Positions 22,786 through 31,171 of a DNA stretch of 31,171 nucleotides are shown here, piece by piece. The notes under the pieces were generated by a model. That model was given only the letters and a program-made list of their open reading frames with translations, was not told the origin of the DNA and did not search any database. Position 1 is the first letter of the stretch. Each line of letters starts with the position of its first letter. The DNA is taken from contig DDSA01000231.1 in assembly GCA_002343715.1 (NCBI GenBank), positions 1 to 31,171 of the forward strand, in the 5' to 3' direction. Both the position numbers and the translations under genes were made by a program. The stretch is from Phycisphaerales bacterium UBA2402 (GTDB lineage: Bacteria; Planctomycetota; Phycisphaerae; Phycisphaerales; UBA1924).

Positions 22786-24117
22786 CTAATCGTGCCGCAA
22801 CGCCACAATGGGATCCTGCATCGAGGCCTTGCGCGCGGGGTACAGGCCGAAGACAAGGCCGGTGATGGTGGCGACGGCGAAACTGAGCAGGATGGACCAG
22901 ACGGTGACGTGCGTGGGCAGGTTCACATCGCTGGGGAACCACGAGCCGATGACCGGGGCGTTGGGGAGTTTGGCCACGCCCCATCCAACGAGCAGACTCC
23001 CGCCGACTCCCAGGGCCACGCCGAGGATGCCGCCGATCGCGCTCAGGACGCTGGTTTCGACCAGAAACTGCCAGAGGATGTGCTTGCGGGTGGCGCCGAT
23101 GGCGCGGCGGACGCCGATCTCGCGGGTGCGCTCTGTGACGCTCGCGAGCATGATGTTCATGATGCCGATGCCTCCGACCAGAAGCGAGATGCCCGCCACC
23201 GCGCCGAAGACCAGGTTGAAGGTCATCTGCGTCTTCTTGGCGTTCTCCAGCAGCTCGTAGGGAACAATCAGGCTCACATCGGCCATGCCCGGGTGCCGCA
23301 GCGACATGATCCGCCGAAGGAGGTGCGAAGCGTTCATCACGTCTTCACGGTCCTTCATCGCCAGGTAAATTTCGGAGACTTGCACTTCATTCGCCTGGGA
23401 TGATCCGCTCGCGCTCCGCACCACGAGATCGCCGAAGGCTTCGCGCGCCGAAGTGAGCGGGACGTGGACATCGAGGTTCAGGTCGCGCCCGATGAGCGCT
23501 GCGCCCGCACCGCCCGCGAGGCCGACGGGGGCCAGCACGCCGATCACCGTGAAGGTCCGGCTGTCGATGCGCAGTGTCTGACCCACGGGGTCCTCGAGCG
23601 GGAAGAACTGCTTGGCGATCTCCGCGCCGATCACCGCGACCATCTCTTTCCCGTCCATGTCGGTCTGGGTGAGGTAGCGGCCGCGCTCCATCCGAAGATT
23701 GGCGACGCGCTGCAGGGCGGGCGTGGTGCCGAAGGCCTGACTCGTCCGCCGCTTCTCGTTGCGGAGAATCTGGCCGCCGACGTCCTTGAGGGGGACGATC
23801 GCCGCGGCGTGGGGGAAGTTCTCGACCACGACGGCGAGGTCGTCGCGGGTCATGCCGAATCGGCTGAGCCAGCTCCGCTGCTGCTGGCCCTGCTGGTTCT
23901 GGGTCTCGGGGGGTTTCTGGCTGCGGGCGATGATGTTGCGGGCGCCGAGGCGCTCGATCTGGGCAAGGGCTTGGCGCTTGCTGCCCTCTCCAAGGCTGCT
24001 CATGATGATGACGGCGGCGACGCCGAAGATGATGCCCAGGGCGGTCAGGACGCTGCGGAGCATCCGAAGCCGGAGGTTGGACAGCCCCAAACGGATGGTT
24101 TCGAGAAGGAAGGCCAT
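22786..24117 (-). CDS. MacB/FtsX-type ABC transporter permease
   Basis: The protein is 443 aa from ATG 24117, chosen because MAFLLETIRLGLSNLRLRML is the typical family N-terminus; the longer frame to 24234 adds an unlike sequence. The first transmembrane helix (LTALGIIFGVAAVIIMSSLG) is followed by a periplasmic MacB-PCD domain (about residues 45-290). Three C-terminal helices then form the FtsX region, with GGIGIMNIMLASVTERTREI, GVRRAIGATRKHI and a final GLYPARKASMQDPIVALRHD. Family members work with a separate LolD/MacB-like ATPase in lipoprotein or substrate export. No ATPase gene is present in the window, so the partner is elsewhere. Confidence 0.9.
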   Translation of the reverse strand: MAFLLETIRLGLSNLRLRMLRSVLTALGIIFGVAAVIIMSSLGEGSKRQALAQIERLGARNIIARSQKPPETQNQQGQQQRSWLSRFGMTRDDLAVVVENFPHAAAIVPLKDVGGQILRNEKRRTSQAFGTTPALQRVANLRMERGRYLTQTDMDGKEMVAVIGAEIAKQFFPLEDPVGQTLRIDSRTFTVIGVLAPVGLAGGAGAALIGRDLNLDVHVPLTSAREAFGDLVVRSASGSSQANEVQVSEIYLAMKDREDVMNASHLLRRIMSLRHPGMADVSLIVPYELLENAKKTQMTFNLVFGAVAGISLLVGGIGIMNIMLASVTERTREIGVRRAIGATRKHILWQFLVETSVLSAIGGILGVALGVGGSLLVGWGVAKLPNAPVIGSWFPSDVNLPTHVTVWSILLSFAVATITGLVFGLYPARKASMQDPIVALRHD

Positions 24118-24220
24118 GAACGAACCGATAGAGTCTTCCGGACGAATCGAACAGTACAGGCCCGCGGGCACAGCGCACAGTGCGCCGGTCCCGACAGGCA
24201 CGCAGGAAGTGTAGAGGCAC

Positions 24221-24529
24221 GTGAGCGACCGCACCCCGACATCCCTTCCTCCCCGCGTGGAGGTCCAGACCGAGTCCGAGACCGGTCGTGGGTGGGTCTA
24301 CACCGTGGTGGTTCATCACGAGGGGGCCGTGACCGAGCACGCGGTGTCGCTCGCGTGGTGCGACCACGATTACTGGAGCGGCGGGCGGTTGGCACCCAGC
24401 CGCGTGGTGCAGGTGGTGGTGGAGTGCGCGTTGAGGGCCGCGGCGAGAGACCTCCCGGCGCGGTTTGACGCCTCCACGGTGCGCCGCTGGTCACGCGCGA
24501 TGGATGCCGAGATCCGCGGTCGCTTGTGA
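24221..24529 (+). CDS. Small conserved-looking protein of unknown function
   Basis: The protein is 102 aa with a GTG start and is not recognised. The composition is protein-like: a beta-rich centre (RGWVYTVVVHHEGAVTEHAV, then SLAWCDHDYWSGG) followed by a helical end (VVQVVVECALRAAARDLPAR). It starts 103 bp from the divergent ABC permease and ends 34 bp before the FAD oxidoreductase, so it is probably in an operon with the latter. There is no signal peptide or membrane segment. Confidence 0.65.
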   Translation: MSDRTPTSLPPRVEVQTESETGRGWVYTVVVHHEGAVTEHAVSLAWCDHDYWSGGRLAPSRVVQVVVECALRAAARDLPARFDASTVRRWSRAMDAEIRGRL

Positions 24530-24563
24530 TGCGGGCGCGGCGGGGCCGATACCATCGGCCCGC

Positions 24564-25802
24564 ATGAAGCCGGGCAAGGTCGTGGTCATCGGCGGTGGCG
24601 TGGTGGGGGCTTCGAGCGCGTACTACCTCGCGCGCGACGGGTGGAGCGTGGACCTGATCGACCAGGGAGTCTTCGGGGCCGCGTGCAGCCACGGCAACTG
24701 CGGTTATGTCTGCCCGAGCCACGTGTTTCCCTTGTGCCGGCCCGGCGCGATCACCAAAACCCTGCCCCTCGCGCTTCGGCCGAACTCGCCCTTCGCCATC
24801 CGGCCGCGACCGGACCTGCGGATGCTGGCGTGGTTCGCGCGGTTCGCCGCCAACTGCACCACGGCGAAGGTACATTCGACCGCCGCGGCGTTGAACGATC
24901 TGCTGTGGGCCGCGAAGCGCTGCTACGAAGAGATCATCCGGGAAGAGAAGATCGAGTGCGATTGGCAGAAGGATGGTTGCCTCTTCGTGTACCGAGATCG
25001 TCATCACCTTGACGCTTTCGCCGGGGAGAATGATGAGATTCAGCGGCGCTTCGGCTTCAGCGCGAAGCGGCTGGATGGACCGTCGCTGGCGGCGCTCGAG
25101 CCGGTGCTGCGGGAGGACCTGGCGGGGGCGTGGCACTTTGAGTGCGATGCGCATATCCGCCCCGATCGGTTCATGGCGGGACTTCGGGCCGCGCTGGAGC
25201 GCAGGGGTGTCACGATCCACGAACATCGCGCGGCGACCGCGATCACCGGCGATGGGCCGGGTGTACTCCAGACGACACGCGGGCCGATGCGGGCCGATGC
25301 GTATGTCGTCGCCGCGGGCGCGTGGACGCCGCTGCTGGCGGGGTTGATCGGCACGCGCTTGCCGATCCAGCCCGGCAAAGGGTACAGCCTGACGGGGCCA
25401 CGGCCGGCGGGATGTCCGCGCTACCCGATGGTCTTCGAGGAGCACCGCGTGGCGATCACACCCTGGAAGTCCGGCTTCCGCATCGGCAGCACGATGGAGT
25501 TCGCGGGGTACGACGATTCGATCCGGGAGGAACGACTGCGTCTCCTGACGGACTCGGCGAAGTTATATTTTCGTGAGTGGGCCGAGCCAACGTTCGATGA
25601 ACGCTGGTACGGCTGGCGGCCCATGACACCAGACGGCAAGCCCTTCATTGATCGCAGCCCATCACGGCGGAACGTCTTGGTGGCGGCTGGGCACAACATG
25701 ATCGGCATGAGCACGGGGCCTGGCACGGGGCAGTTGGTCGCGGACTTGCTGGCGGGGCGAGCGCCCGCGTTCGAACCCGCTCCCTTCCGAATCGGTCGGT
25801 GA
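24564..25802 (+). CDS. FAD-dependent D-amino-acid dehydrogenase-like oxidoreductase (DadA family)
   Basis: The protein is 412 aa from ATG 24564; the upstream frame overlaps the previous gene. The N-terminal Rossmann motif KVVVIGGGVVGASSAYYLAR and acidic end DLID bind FAD. GNCGYVCPSHVFPLC followed by a Pro-Gly is in the position of the DadA substrate-side loop. The C-terminus has WYGWRPMTPDGKPFIDRSP and LVAAGHNMIGMSTGPGTGQL, typical of DAO/DadA enzymes. The likely reaction is oxidative deamination of a D-amino acid or related amine; the substrate is not determinable. It follows the small gene at 24221 by 34 bp. Its 3' end faces dnaK. Confidence 0.82.
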   Translation: MKPGKVVVIGGGVVGASSAYYLARDGWSVDLIDQGVFGAACSHGNCGYVCPSHVFPLCRPGAITKTLPLALRPNSPFAIRPRPDLRMLAWFARFAANCTTAKVHSTAAALNDLLWAAKRCYEEIIREEKIECDWQKDGCLFVYRDRHHLDAFAGENDEIQRRFGFSAKRLDGPSLAALEPVLREDLAGAWHFECDAHIRPDRFMAGLRAALERRGVTIHEHRAATAITGDGPGVLQTTRGPMRADAYVVAAGAWTPLLAGLIGTRLPIQPGKGYSLTGPRPAGCPRYPMVFEEHRVAITPWKSGFRIGSTMEFAGYDDSIREERLRLLTDSAKLYFREWAEPTFDERWYGWRPMTPDGKPFIDRSPSRRNVLVAAGHNMIGMSTGPGTGQLVADLLAGRAPAFEPAPFRIGR

Positions 25803-25853
25803 TCCGCACTCGATCGGCGAACAGAGCGAAAGTCGTTGCCGAGCACGAACAGT

Positions 25854-25886
25854 AAAACGGCCCGAACGTGCCGAACGTCCGGGCCG
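25854..25886 (-). terminator. Rho-independent terminator of dnaK
   Basis: On the minus strand, CGGCCCG pairs with CGGGCCG and the stem continues through a G-U pair and ACGT/ACGT to a 5-nt loop, followed by TTTT. It lies 26 bp after the dnaK stop. On the plus strand it may also limit read-through from the oxidoreductase gene. Confidence 0.75.
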
Positions 25887-25911
25887 CGTGGGTGCTTTGC
25901 ATCGCCGCGGT

Positions 25912-27846
25912 TTACTTCTCTTCTTTCACCTTGAACTCGGCGTCGATCACGTCGTCCTTCTTGGCTTCCGCGCTGTCGGGCTTGGGTTCGGCGGTGGGGG
26001 CGCTCTTCTTCGCGGCCTCCTCGTAGATGACCTTGCCGAGTTCCATGCCGGCTTTTTCGAGTTCCTTCATCGCGGCTTCGATCGCGGCCTTGTCGTCGCC
26101 CTTGATCTTGCCTTCGAGGTTGGAGAGGGCGCTCTCGACCGCGCCTCGGGTCTCGGCGCTGACCTTGCCGCCGTGCTCCTCGAGTGCCTTGCGGGTCTGG
26201 ATGACCACGGCATCGGCGCGGTTCTTGAGGTCAACCAGCTCGCGGCGGGCCTTGTCCTCGGCGGCGTGGGCCTCGGCATCGCGTTTCATGCGCTCGATCT
26301 CGGCCTTATCGAGGCCGCCGCTGTTGGTGATCTTGATGTCGGCCTTCTTGCCCGTGCCCTTGTCGTGGGCGGTGACGGTGAGGATGCCGTTGGCGTCGAG
26401 GCTGAACTCGACCTCGATCTGGGGCATGCCGCGGGGGGCGGGGGCGATGCCCGCCAGCTCGAACTGCCCGAGGGTGCGGTTGTCCTTGGCGAACTCGCGC
26501 TCGCCCTGCAGCACGTGGATCTGCACGCTGGTCTGGTTGTCGGCGGCGGTCGAGAAGACTTCCTTCTTGCTGGTGGGGATCGTCGTGTTCTTCTCGATGA
26601 GTTTGGTCATCACGCCGCCCATCGTCTCGACGCCCAGCGAGAGCGGGGTGACGTCGAGGAGGAGGATGTCCTTCACATCGCCGACCAGGACGCCGCCCTG
26701 GATGGCCGCGCCGACGGCGACGACCTCATCGGGGTTCACGCTCCTGTTCGGCTCCCTGCCGAAGATCTCCTTGGCGATGGACTGCGCCTTGGGCATGCGG
26801 GTGCTGCCGCCGACGAGCACCACCTCGTCGATCTTCGACACGTCGAGCTTGGCGTCCTTGAGCGCCTGAACGCAGGGGGCCTTGAGACGCTCGAACAGGT
26901 CGTTGCAGAGCGCCTCGAACTTCGCGCGGCTGACGGTGACCTGCAGGTGCTTGGGGCCGCTCGCGTCCGCCGTGATGAAGGGCAGGTTCACGGTGGTCTC
27001 CTGCGAGGTAGAGAGTTCCACCTTGGCCTTTTCCGCGGCCTCTTTCAGCCGCTGCAGGGCCATGGGGTCCTTGCGGACGTCGATGCCTTCCTTCTTGCGG
27101 AACTCCTCGGCCATGTGGTCGATGAGGCGCTGGTCCCAGTCGTCGCCGCCCAGGTGCGTATCGCCGTTGGTGCTGAGCACCTCGAAGACGCCGTCGCCGA
27201 TATCGAGGATCGACACGTCGAAGGTTCCGCCGCCGAGGTCGAAGACCGCGATCTTCTGGTTCTTCTTCTTCTTGTCAAGGCCGTAGGCGAGGGCCGCGGC
27301 GGTCGGCTCGTTGATGATGCGCTCGACCTTCAGGCCGGCGATTTCGCCCGCGTCCTTGGTGGCCTGGCGCTGGGCATCGTTGAAGTAGGCGGGGACGGTG
27401 ATGACGGCCCGTTCGACCTTCTCGCCGAGGTAGTCCTCGGCGGTTTTCTTGAGGTCCTGGAGCACGAACGCGGAAATCTGCTGCGGCGTGAACTCCCCCT
27501 GGTTGACCTTGACCTTGACAAAGTCATCGCCGCTGCCCACCAGCTGATAGGGAACCTTGGAGGCCTCATCGCCCGACTTTCCGTACACGCCCGCCGCCCC
27601 GCCCGAAACTTCGGACATCCGTCGGCCCATGAAGCGCTTGATGGAGAAGATGGTGTTCTTGGGGTTGGTGACCTGCTGGTGGCGGGCCTGCTGGCCGATA
27701 AGACGCTCTCCCTTGTCGGTGAAGCCGACCACCGAGGGGGTGGTGCGGTTGCCCGAACTGTTGATTAGCACCTTGGGCTGGCCGCCTTCCATGATGGCGA
27801 CGCAGGAGTTGGTGGTGCCGAGGTCGATGCCGATGATTTTGGACAT
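25912..27846 (-). CDS. dnaK: Chaperone DnaK (Hsp70)
   Basis: The protein is 644 aa, full family length. It is a cytosolic ATP-dependent chaperone working with DnaJ and GrpE. The ATPase domain starts [21 protein letters not shown] and carries [29 protein letters not shown] and the [11 protein letters not shown] motif. The linker region reads [16 protein letters not shown]. The substrate-binding domain has [15 protein letters not shown], and the helical lid ends in a charged tail with [14 protein letters not shown] precedes the ATG. No grpE, dnaJ or hrcA is adjacent, so it is a monocistronic copy here with its own terminator. The very long open frame opposite it (25888-27768) is the well-known dnaK antisense artefact. 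Confidence 0.98.
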   Translation of the reverse strand: MSKIIGIDLGTTNSCVAIMEGGQPKVLINSSGNRTTPSVVGFTDKGERLIGQQARHQQVTNPKNTIFSIKRFMGRRMSEVSGGAAGVYGKSGDEASKVPYQLVGSGDDFVKVKVNQGEFTPQQISAFVLQDLKKTAEDYLGEKVERAVITVPAYFNDAQRQATKDAGEIAGLKVERIINEPTAAALAYGLDKKKKNQKIAVFDLGGGTFDVSILDIGDGVFEVLSTNGDTHLGGDDWDQRLIDHMAEEFRKKEGIDVRKDPMALQRLKEAAEKAKVELSTSQETTVNLPFITADASGPKHLQVTVSRAKFEALCNDLFERLKAPCVQALKDAKLDVSKIDEVVLVGGSTRMPKAQSIAKEIFGREPNRSVNPDEVVAVGAAIQGGVLVGDVKDILLLDVTPLSLGVETMGGVMTKLIEKNTTIPTSKKEVFSTAADNQTSVQIHVLQGEREFAKDNRTLGQFELAGIAPAPRGMPQIEVEFSLDANGILTVTAHDKGTGKKADIKITNSGGLDKAEIERMKRDAEAHAAEDKARRELVDLKNRADAVVIQTRKALEEHGGKVSAETRGAVESALSNLEGKIKGDDKAAIEAAMKELEKAGMELGKVIYEEAAKKSAPTAEPKPDSAEAKKDDVIDAEFKVKEEK

Positions 27847-28078
27847 GAGTCAGTTTCCTTTCCGCGAACGATCAAGGGCAGGTATGGCAAGCGGTGTGCC
27901 AGAATTCAAACGAGGCATAAGCAGGAATCGGCCACGGGAATCGACGTGCAGGGGTGTTAGGGGGGGAATAGGCTGCCAAAATGACTGGGGGGATAGGAAA
28001 GAGATGTGCGAAACATGAACAAGCAGGGGTGAGAGGCGGGGGAAGGGGTGTTTCGGGGGTTGTGCGTGCCCCTTATTG

Positions 28079-28101
28079 AATGTACTCAATGGAGGTACAT
28101 T
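28079..28101. promoter_or_regulatory. 7-9-7 inverted repeat upstream of dnaK (CIRCE-like geometry)
   Basis: AATGTAC and GTACATT flank a 9-bp spacer. The arm-N9-arm layout is that of the HrcA operator CIRCE, but the arm sequence differs from the CIRCE consensus (TTAGCACTC). It lies 233 bp upstream of the dnaK start. It may be a diverged heat-shock operator or unrelated. Confidence 0.35.
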
Positions 28102-28147
28102 GGAGGAAAAGAAAGTGCGGGGAGGAGGCGAATCAGGAGGCGATGGG

Positions 28148-28162
28148 CGGTAGCTGCTACCG
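28148..28162. promoter_or_regulatory. 15-bp palindrome
   Basis: CGGTAGC and GCTACCG flank a central T, with no adjacent T-run, so it is an operator-like element rather than a terminator. It lies 47 bp from the inverted repeat at 28079-28101, on the side away from dnaK. Confidence 0.3.
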
Positions 28163-28610
28163 GTCATGCACAGGACCGTTCGTGGGGTCTTTGGCAGAGT
28201 ACGTCCACCGGACTCACGCTCAGGTCCTCTGAAACTGACTATCAAATCGCGGCTTTGTTCTGCGCGTTTGAAAATCTGGCCGAGTTGAGCCGTTCAATCC
28301 TTGAGACTACCTGAGTCGGGATTGTGCCCGCTTTGACCTGAGATGCATGGCGGCGGAAAACGCGCCGACCCAAACGCACACTCAGTACCGGCGATGGTCG
28401 CGAGCGCGTTCTTCAGCTTCGCGATCCGTCTCTGGTTCTTCGATATCGTTGCGGTGCGTATCTTGCCGGGCACATTCGGCGTGCGTGAGGTTACGAGCGT
28501 CGTAACACCCTCCGGACGTTCAGTGCTGCATCGGAGTTAGGATGGAGCGTTGGTCTCTGATCCTGCCGCCCTCGACCGGAGAGCCCAAAGTGCTAAGGAC
28601 GGCTCAGGCT

Positions 28611-29984
28611 TTACCGGCCGATGGAGGCTGTACCGCCGAATGATTCGATGCTCATCGGCTCGTTGTAACTGCCGGTCTCGAATCTGGATCCCGGCTTGAC
28701 CGCGATGGTACCGAAGGCGGGGGCGGCGGACATGGCTTCGGCAAACGTGTTGAACGGGTTGGTGAAGGAGCCTGTTTCGAAGCCGCCGAAGTTGAAGTCC
28801 AACCAGGTGACGCCCGTATCGGGGGTGACGCAGTTGCGTGTGTTGGCGTAGGTCTGGATGATACCGATGGACCAGCGATCGAAGTTGGGGGAGCCGTAGC
28901 CGTCGCACCCGCCCAGCCCCGAGCACATGATGTTGCACGGCGTTACTGGCGGCATCATCTCGTTGCAGTGCTCCACACTCCAGTTGTGGCCTAGTTCGTG
29001 GGCGGTGAGGGCCACGCGGTCGGCGAAGGTGGTGCTGAAGCGCGACTGCGATAAGCCGTACCCGAAACCGTTTGTTGTGCTCGCACAGATGCCGTTGAGC
29101 CACGCGACGCCGATGATGCTGCCGTTCAGGTTGCGCCCCGTCATCAAGTGGGCGATGTCTCGTACGATGCCCCGGCGGTTGTCGTTCCACTCGGTTCGGA
29201 ACTGGTTGAGCAATGTCTCTGGGTCGCTCGATGTGTAGGGGTCGGAACTGTTCGTCCGTACCAGGATGGAGTTGACGAGGTGCGTGATCCGCGCATCGCG
29301 CTCGTACACGATATTTACGGCGTTCTGAACGGCGTTGATGTCGGCTTCGGTGTTCACCACGGACGAACCGTTTGCCTGATAGAACTCGAAATCCGCGTCG
29401 TACGCGATCCGCACCCGTAGGAACCAGGACGCGATATTGGTGGGTGCCTCTTCGCTGGGCATCTTGCCCGTGTTGGTGTGGCCACACTCAGCGCCGGGAA
29501 CAGGGATGATGTCCACCCCGCGGTAGAGCACGTACTGATCCACTGCGGCGGCGGGGTCGCCGTCGGTGGCCGCCTGGAGGTACTCCCATTGACCGTCGGC
29601 GTGACGGATGGACAGGGTGAGTTTTCCTCCCACGAAAGCGGCGGCGGCGGTAGTTCCGGCATCATCGATTACCGCACCGCGATACGTGCTCACAGGGCCT
29701 GGTTCGCACTTTTCGATGACGCCGTCCTCGCGCTGGATCAAGAGTTGATACCCGGGCGCACGGTTCGAGTACTTCCACAGCTCGACCGCCAGCGCGCGGC
29801 CTGGTGCTTCGATCACCACGGTGAAGAAATCGGGAAGGTCCTGCGGCGCGTGATAGGTGATGATCGCCGCATCGCGCAGGCGCAGGCCCTCGAGAATGGC
29901 GGCGCGATCGACGGGGAAGCGGTCTTGTGCCACCGCGAGGCCGGCCGCGGCGAAGGTGTACGCGACGAAAAGCCAGCGAGTCAT
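28611..29984 (-). CDS. Secreted zinc metalloprotease (M12B/reprolysin-like)
   Basis: The protein is 457 aa from ATG 29984, chosen for the ribosome binding site AGGAG and a signal peptide (MTRWLFVAYTFAAAGLAVAQ); the open frame reaches 30164. A propeptide-like N-terminal region (about 20-190) precedes the catalytic domain. The zinc motif is HELGHNWSVEH, with His329, Glu330, His333 and His339, followed by Cys-rich MPPVTPCNIMCSGLGGC, where the Met may supply the Met-turn. The C-terminal 60 residues (TWLDFNFGGFETGSFTNPFN, ending FGGTASIGR) match the end of the upstream protease, suggesting a shared beta-helix-type tail. It probably acts outside the cytoplasm on proteins. The two genes are tandem, 121 bp apart. 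Confidence 0.85.
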   Translation of the reverse strand: MTRWLFVAYTFAAAGLAVAQDRFPVDRAAILEGLRLRDAAIITYHAPQDLPDFFTVVIEAPGRALAVELWKYSNRAPGYQLLIQREDGVIEKCEPGPVSTYRGAVIDDAGTTAAAAFVGGKLTLSIRHADGQWEYLQAATDGDPAAAVDQYVLYRGVDIIPVPGAECGHTNTGKMPSEEAPTNIASWFLRVRIAYDADFEFYQANGSSVVNTEADINAVQNAVNIVYERDARITHLVNSILVRTNSSDPYTSSDPETLLNQFRTEWNDNRRGIVRDIAHLMTGRNLNGSIIGVAWLNGICASTTNGFGYGLSQSRFSTTFADRVALTAHELGHNWSVEHCNEMMPPVTPCNIMCSGLGGCDGYGSPNFDRWSIGIIQTYANTRNCVTPDTGVTWLDFNFGGFETGSFTNPFNTFAEAMSAAPAFGTIAVKPGSRFETGSYNEPMSIESFGGTASIGR

Positions 29985-30105
29985 GGGTCGTCTCCTGTGA
30001 TCGGTCGAACGAAGGGTGCGGCGTACAAGTGGAGAGGGGCGGCCGCTGTCCATGCCCCGAGAAACGATGTACGGTGGAATGTCGTGGGTTCTTCGAGTCG
30101 GCGGC

Positions 30106-31171
30106 TCATTGCCTTCCGATGGTGACCGGCCCGTGCCAGGCGTCGAGCGTGACGCGCCGTGCAAGGTTGTTGATGGTCTCGTTGGAAGTCCACGGGCCGA
30201 TCAGCACGCACCGCGAGTCGGGCAGGGGCGAAGGGTCAACGGCGAAGTTGTGGAGCGAGCCGTAGGGATTGCTCACCGTGCCCTCGCCGGTGGCAGTTGG
30301 CCGTGAATAGTCGAGCCACGTAACCGGGGGCGAGGCGGTGTTGGGCGGGTCGATGAGGTAGGTGTACCTCGGGTTCAGCAGCGCCTCGCGCATGCGCAGG
30401 CATTGTCCGTGCGTGAACCGGGTGCGGCAGTTCTGGGGCGCGTAGGACATGAAGTTCACCAGGTCTGGGTTGTACGTCTGCCCCGGCGGGAGGCAGCCGC
30501 CGGGGGGCGAAGGGAGCGAGGAGGTGAGGGTGCAGGTCACATTGCTCATACGTCCCGACAGATTCGGATCGGCCGGGGTGTCGCAGACGCGATCCCCCGC
30601 GGGGCCGCAGTTGATGCCGTTGGGGCACTCGGCGCCGAAGACCGTTTCGTGCGTGTGGTAGAGGTTCAGCCAGTGGCCGACCTCGTGGACGATGGTGCTG
30701 GAGTTGCCGGGCGGCACGCAGGCGTTGGCGATCGCGACGCCCTGCCCCTGCGGGATGTCGGGGATTGTGGCGATGCCGCAGGCGTTGCCGCCGCCGAACA
30801 CGCCGATGGTGTTCACGAAAAAGACGTGCATCGAACCCGGAGTGTGGTTGGTCGACACCAACTGCTGAAACTCGGCCTCGTTGTTGATATTGAAGTAGTT
30901 GCCGCTGTTGAGGAACGTCACCGGCCCCGCTTCCTCGAACCGGATGCGGGCCTGGGCGAACCCGGCGTTCAATGTCGCGAGGCACGTGGGCACCGCCGCC
31001 GGGTCAAGCCCGCCCGTGCCGTTATCTTCGCGGACGATCGTGAACTGGACGCGGACACGGAAGACGTAACGGGAGGCGTACCCCTCCTCCTCCACGCGCT
31101 GGGGCGGTCGCAGACGCCGCATGATCTCCACCGCGTCCTGAGCGGTGAGGCGGGTGGCGCAGTCCGCCATC
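30106..31171 (-). CDS. Secreted M43-type metalloprotease, 5' end cut off by the window
   Basis: At least 354 aa are visible. An in-frame ATG at 31170 coincides with the window edge, and since no signal peptide is seen the true start is probably beyond it. The pappalysin/cytophagalysin (M43) signature is clear: HEVGHWLNLYHTHE (His162, Glu163, His166, His172 in the visible numbering), GDRVCDTPAD, and the Met-turn NFMSYAPQNCRTRFTHGQ. The C-terminal 75 residues (VTWLDYSRPTATGEGTVSNP, ending HGPVTIGRQ) are homologous to the tail of the following protease. It would be an exported zinc endopeptidase. The tandem pair of different catalytic families with one tail type suggests tail exchange. Confidence 0.87.
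   Translation of the reverse strand, partial: MADCATRLTAQDAVEIMRRLRPPQRVEEEGYASRYVFRVRVQFTIVREDNGTGGLDPAAVPTCLATLNAGFAQARIRFEEAGPVTFLNSGNYFNINNEAEFQQLVSTNHTPGSMHVFFVNTIGVFGGGNACGIATIPDIPQGQGVAIANACVPPGNSSTIVHEVGHWLNLYHTHETVFGAECPNGINCGPAGDRVCDTPADPNLSGRMSNVTCTLTSSLPSPPGGCLPPGQTYNPDLVNFMSYAPQNCRTRFTHGQCLRMREALLNPRYTYLIDPPNTASPPVTWLDYSRPTATGEGTVSNPYGSLHNFAVDPSPLPDSRCVLIGPWTSNETINNLARRVTLDAWHGPVTIGRQ

Larger units (their letters stand above)
27847..28610. other. Intergenic region upstream of dnaK
   Basis: These 764 bp contain no convincing gene. The plus strand is purine-rich at 27950-28130. Two symmetric elements are visible, an inverted repeat at 28079-28101 and a palindrome at 28148-28162. 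The dnaK promoter must lie here but no clear consensus was found. Small frames at 28048 and 28343 lack ribosome binding sites and motifs. Confidence 0.5.

Noticed and set aside
23464..24468. 334-aa plus-strand frame opposite the ABC permease
   Set aside because: It is a shadow frame. The minus-strand product has clear MacB/FtsX motifs, and the real plus-strand gene here begins at 24221 in another frame.
25888..27768. 626-aa open frame opposite dnaK
   Set aside because: It is the known antisense open frame of dnaK genes, with low-complexity Gly/Leu/Asp/Val composition and no independent motif. The minus-strand DnaK is unmistakable.

Overview
The window looks like a chromosomal segment from a high-GC planctomycete, most likely a member of the class Phycisphaerae. 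This is inferred from a VPLPAG-type C-terminal sorting signal (gene at 6667), a secreted collagen-like protein with a planctomycete-style N-terminal domain (1-627), paired secreted metalloproteases sharing a C-terminal tail (28611-31171), and an integrase carrying PNQLRH in place of the usual H-x-x-R box. No 16S gene is present, so the placement is an inference.

Left host part (1-7649). A collagen-like exported protein reads off the left edge on the minus strand. An 800-bp gap separates it from a divergent 1404-aa nonribosomal peptide synthetase with domain order A-T-C-T-TE. The synthetase overlaps by 4 bp a phosphopantetheinyl transferase that can activate its two carrier domains, giving a minimal two-gene peptide pathway. 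An AT-rich promoter region follows, then a small PEP-CTERM-like exported protein.

Integrated element (7650-20171, about 12.5 kb). A 48-bp direct repeat with one mismatch bounds this region. The right copy is the 3' part of an intact tRNA-Ala(CGC) gene and the left copy is an orphan 3' fragment. A tyrosine integrase lies just inside the right end. Inside are a small putative DNA-binding protein, a primase-helicase followed by three co-oriented unknown genes, a small helical protein, a second tyrosine recombinase beside a possible recombination site, and a TM-anchored protein. Beyond these lie a small XRE regulator, a cluster of eleven helically phased 10-bp repeats, a type II restriction endonuclease tail-to-tail with a beta-class DNA methyltransferase, and two small membrane genes. 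No capsid, portal, large terminase or conjugation genes are visible, so it is a small integrative element, possibly a satellite or integrated plasmid. The element also brings a new terminator for the tRNA gene, and the old one is stranded at the left end.

Right host part (20201-31171). This holds a DinG/XPD-family helicase, a convergent MacB-type ABC permease, and a small unknown gene in a probable operon with a DadA-like FAD oxidoreductase. DnaK follows, with a terminator and an inverted repeat of CIRCE-like geometry far upstream. At the edge are two tandem secreted zinc metalloproteases, the second truncated by the window.

The most notable items are the tRNA-Ala element with its phased-repeat cluster, second recombinase and R-M module, and the compact NRPS/PPTase pair.
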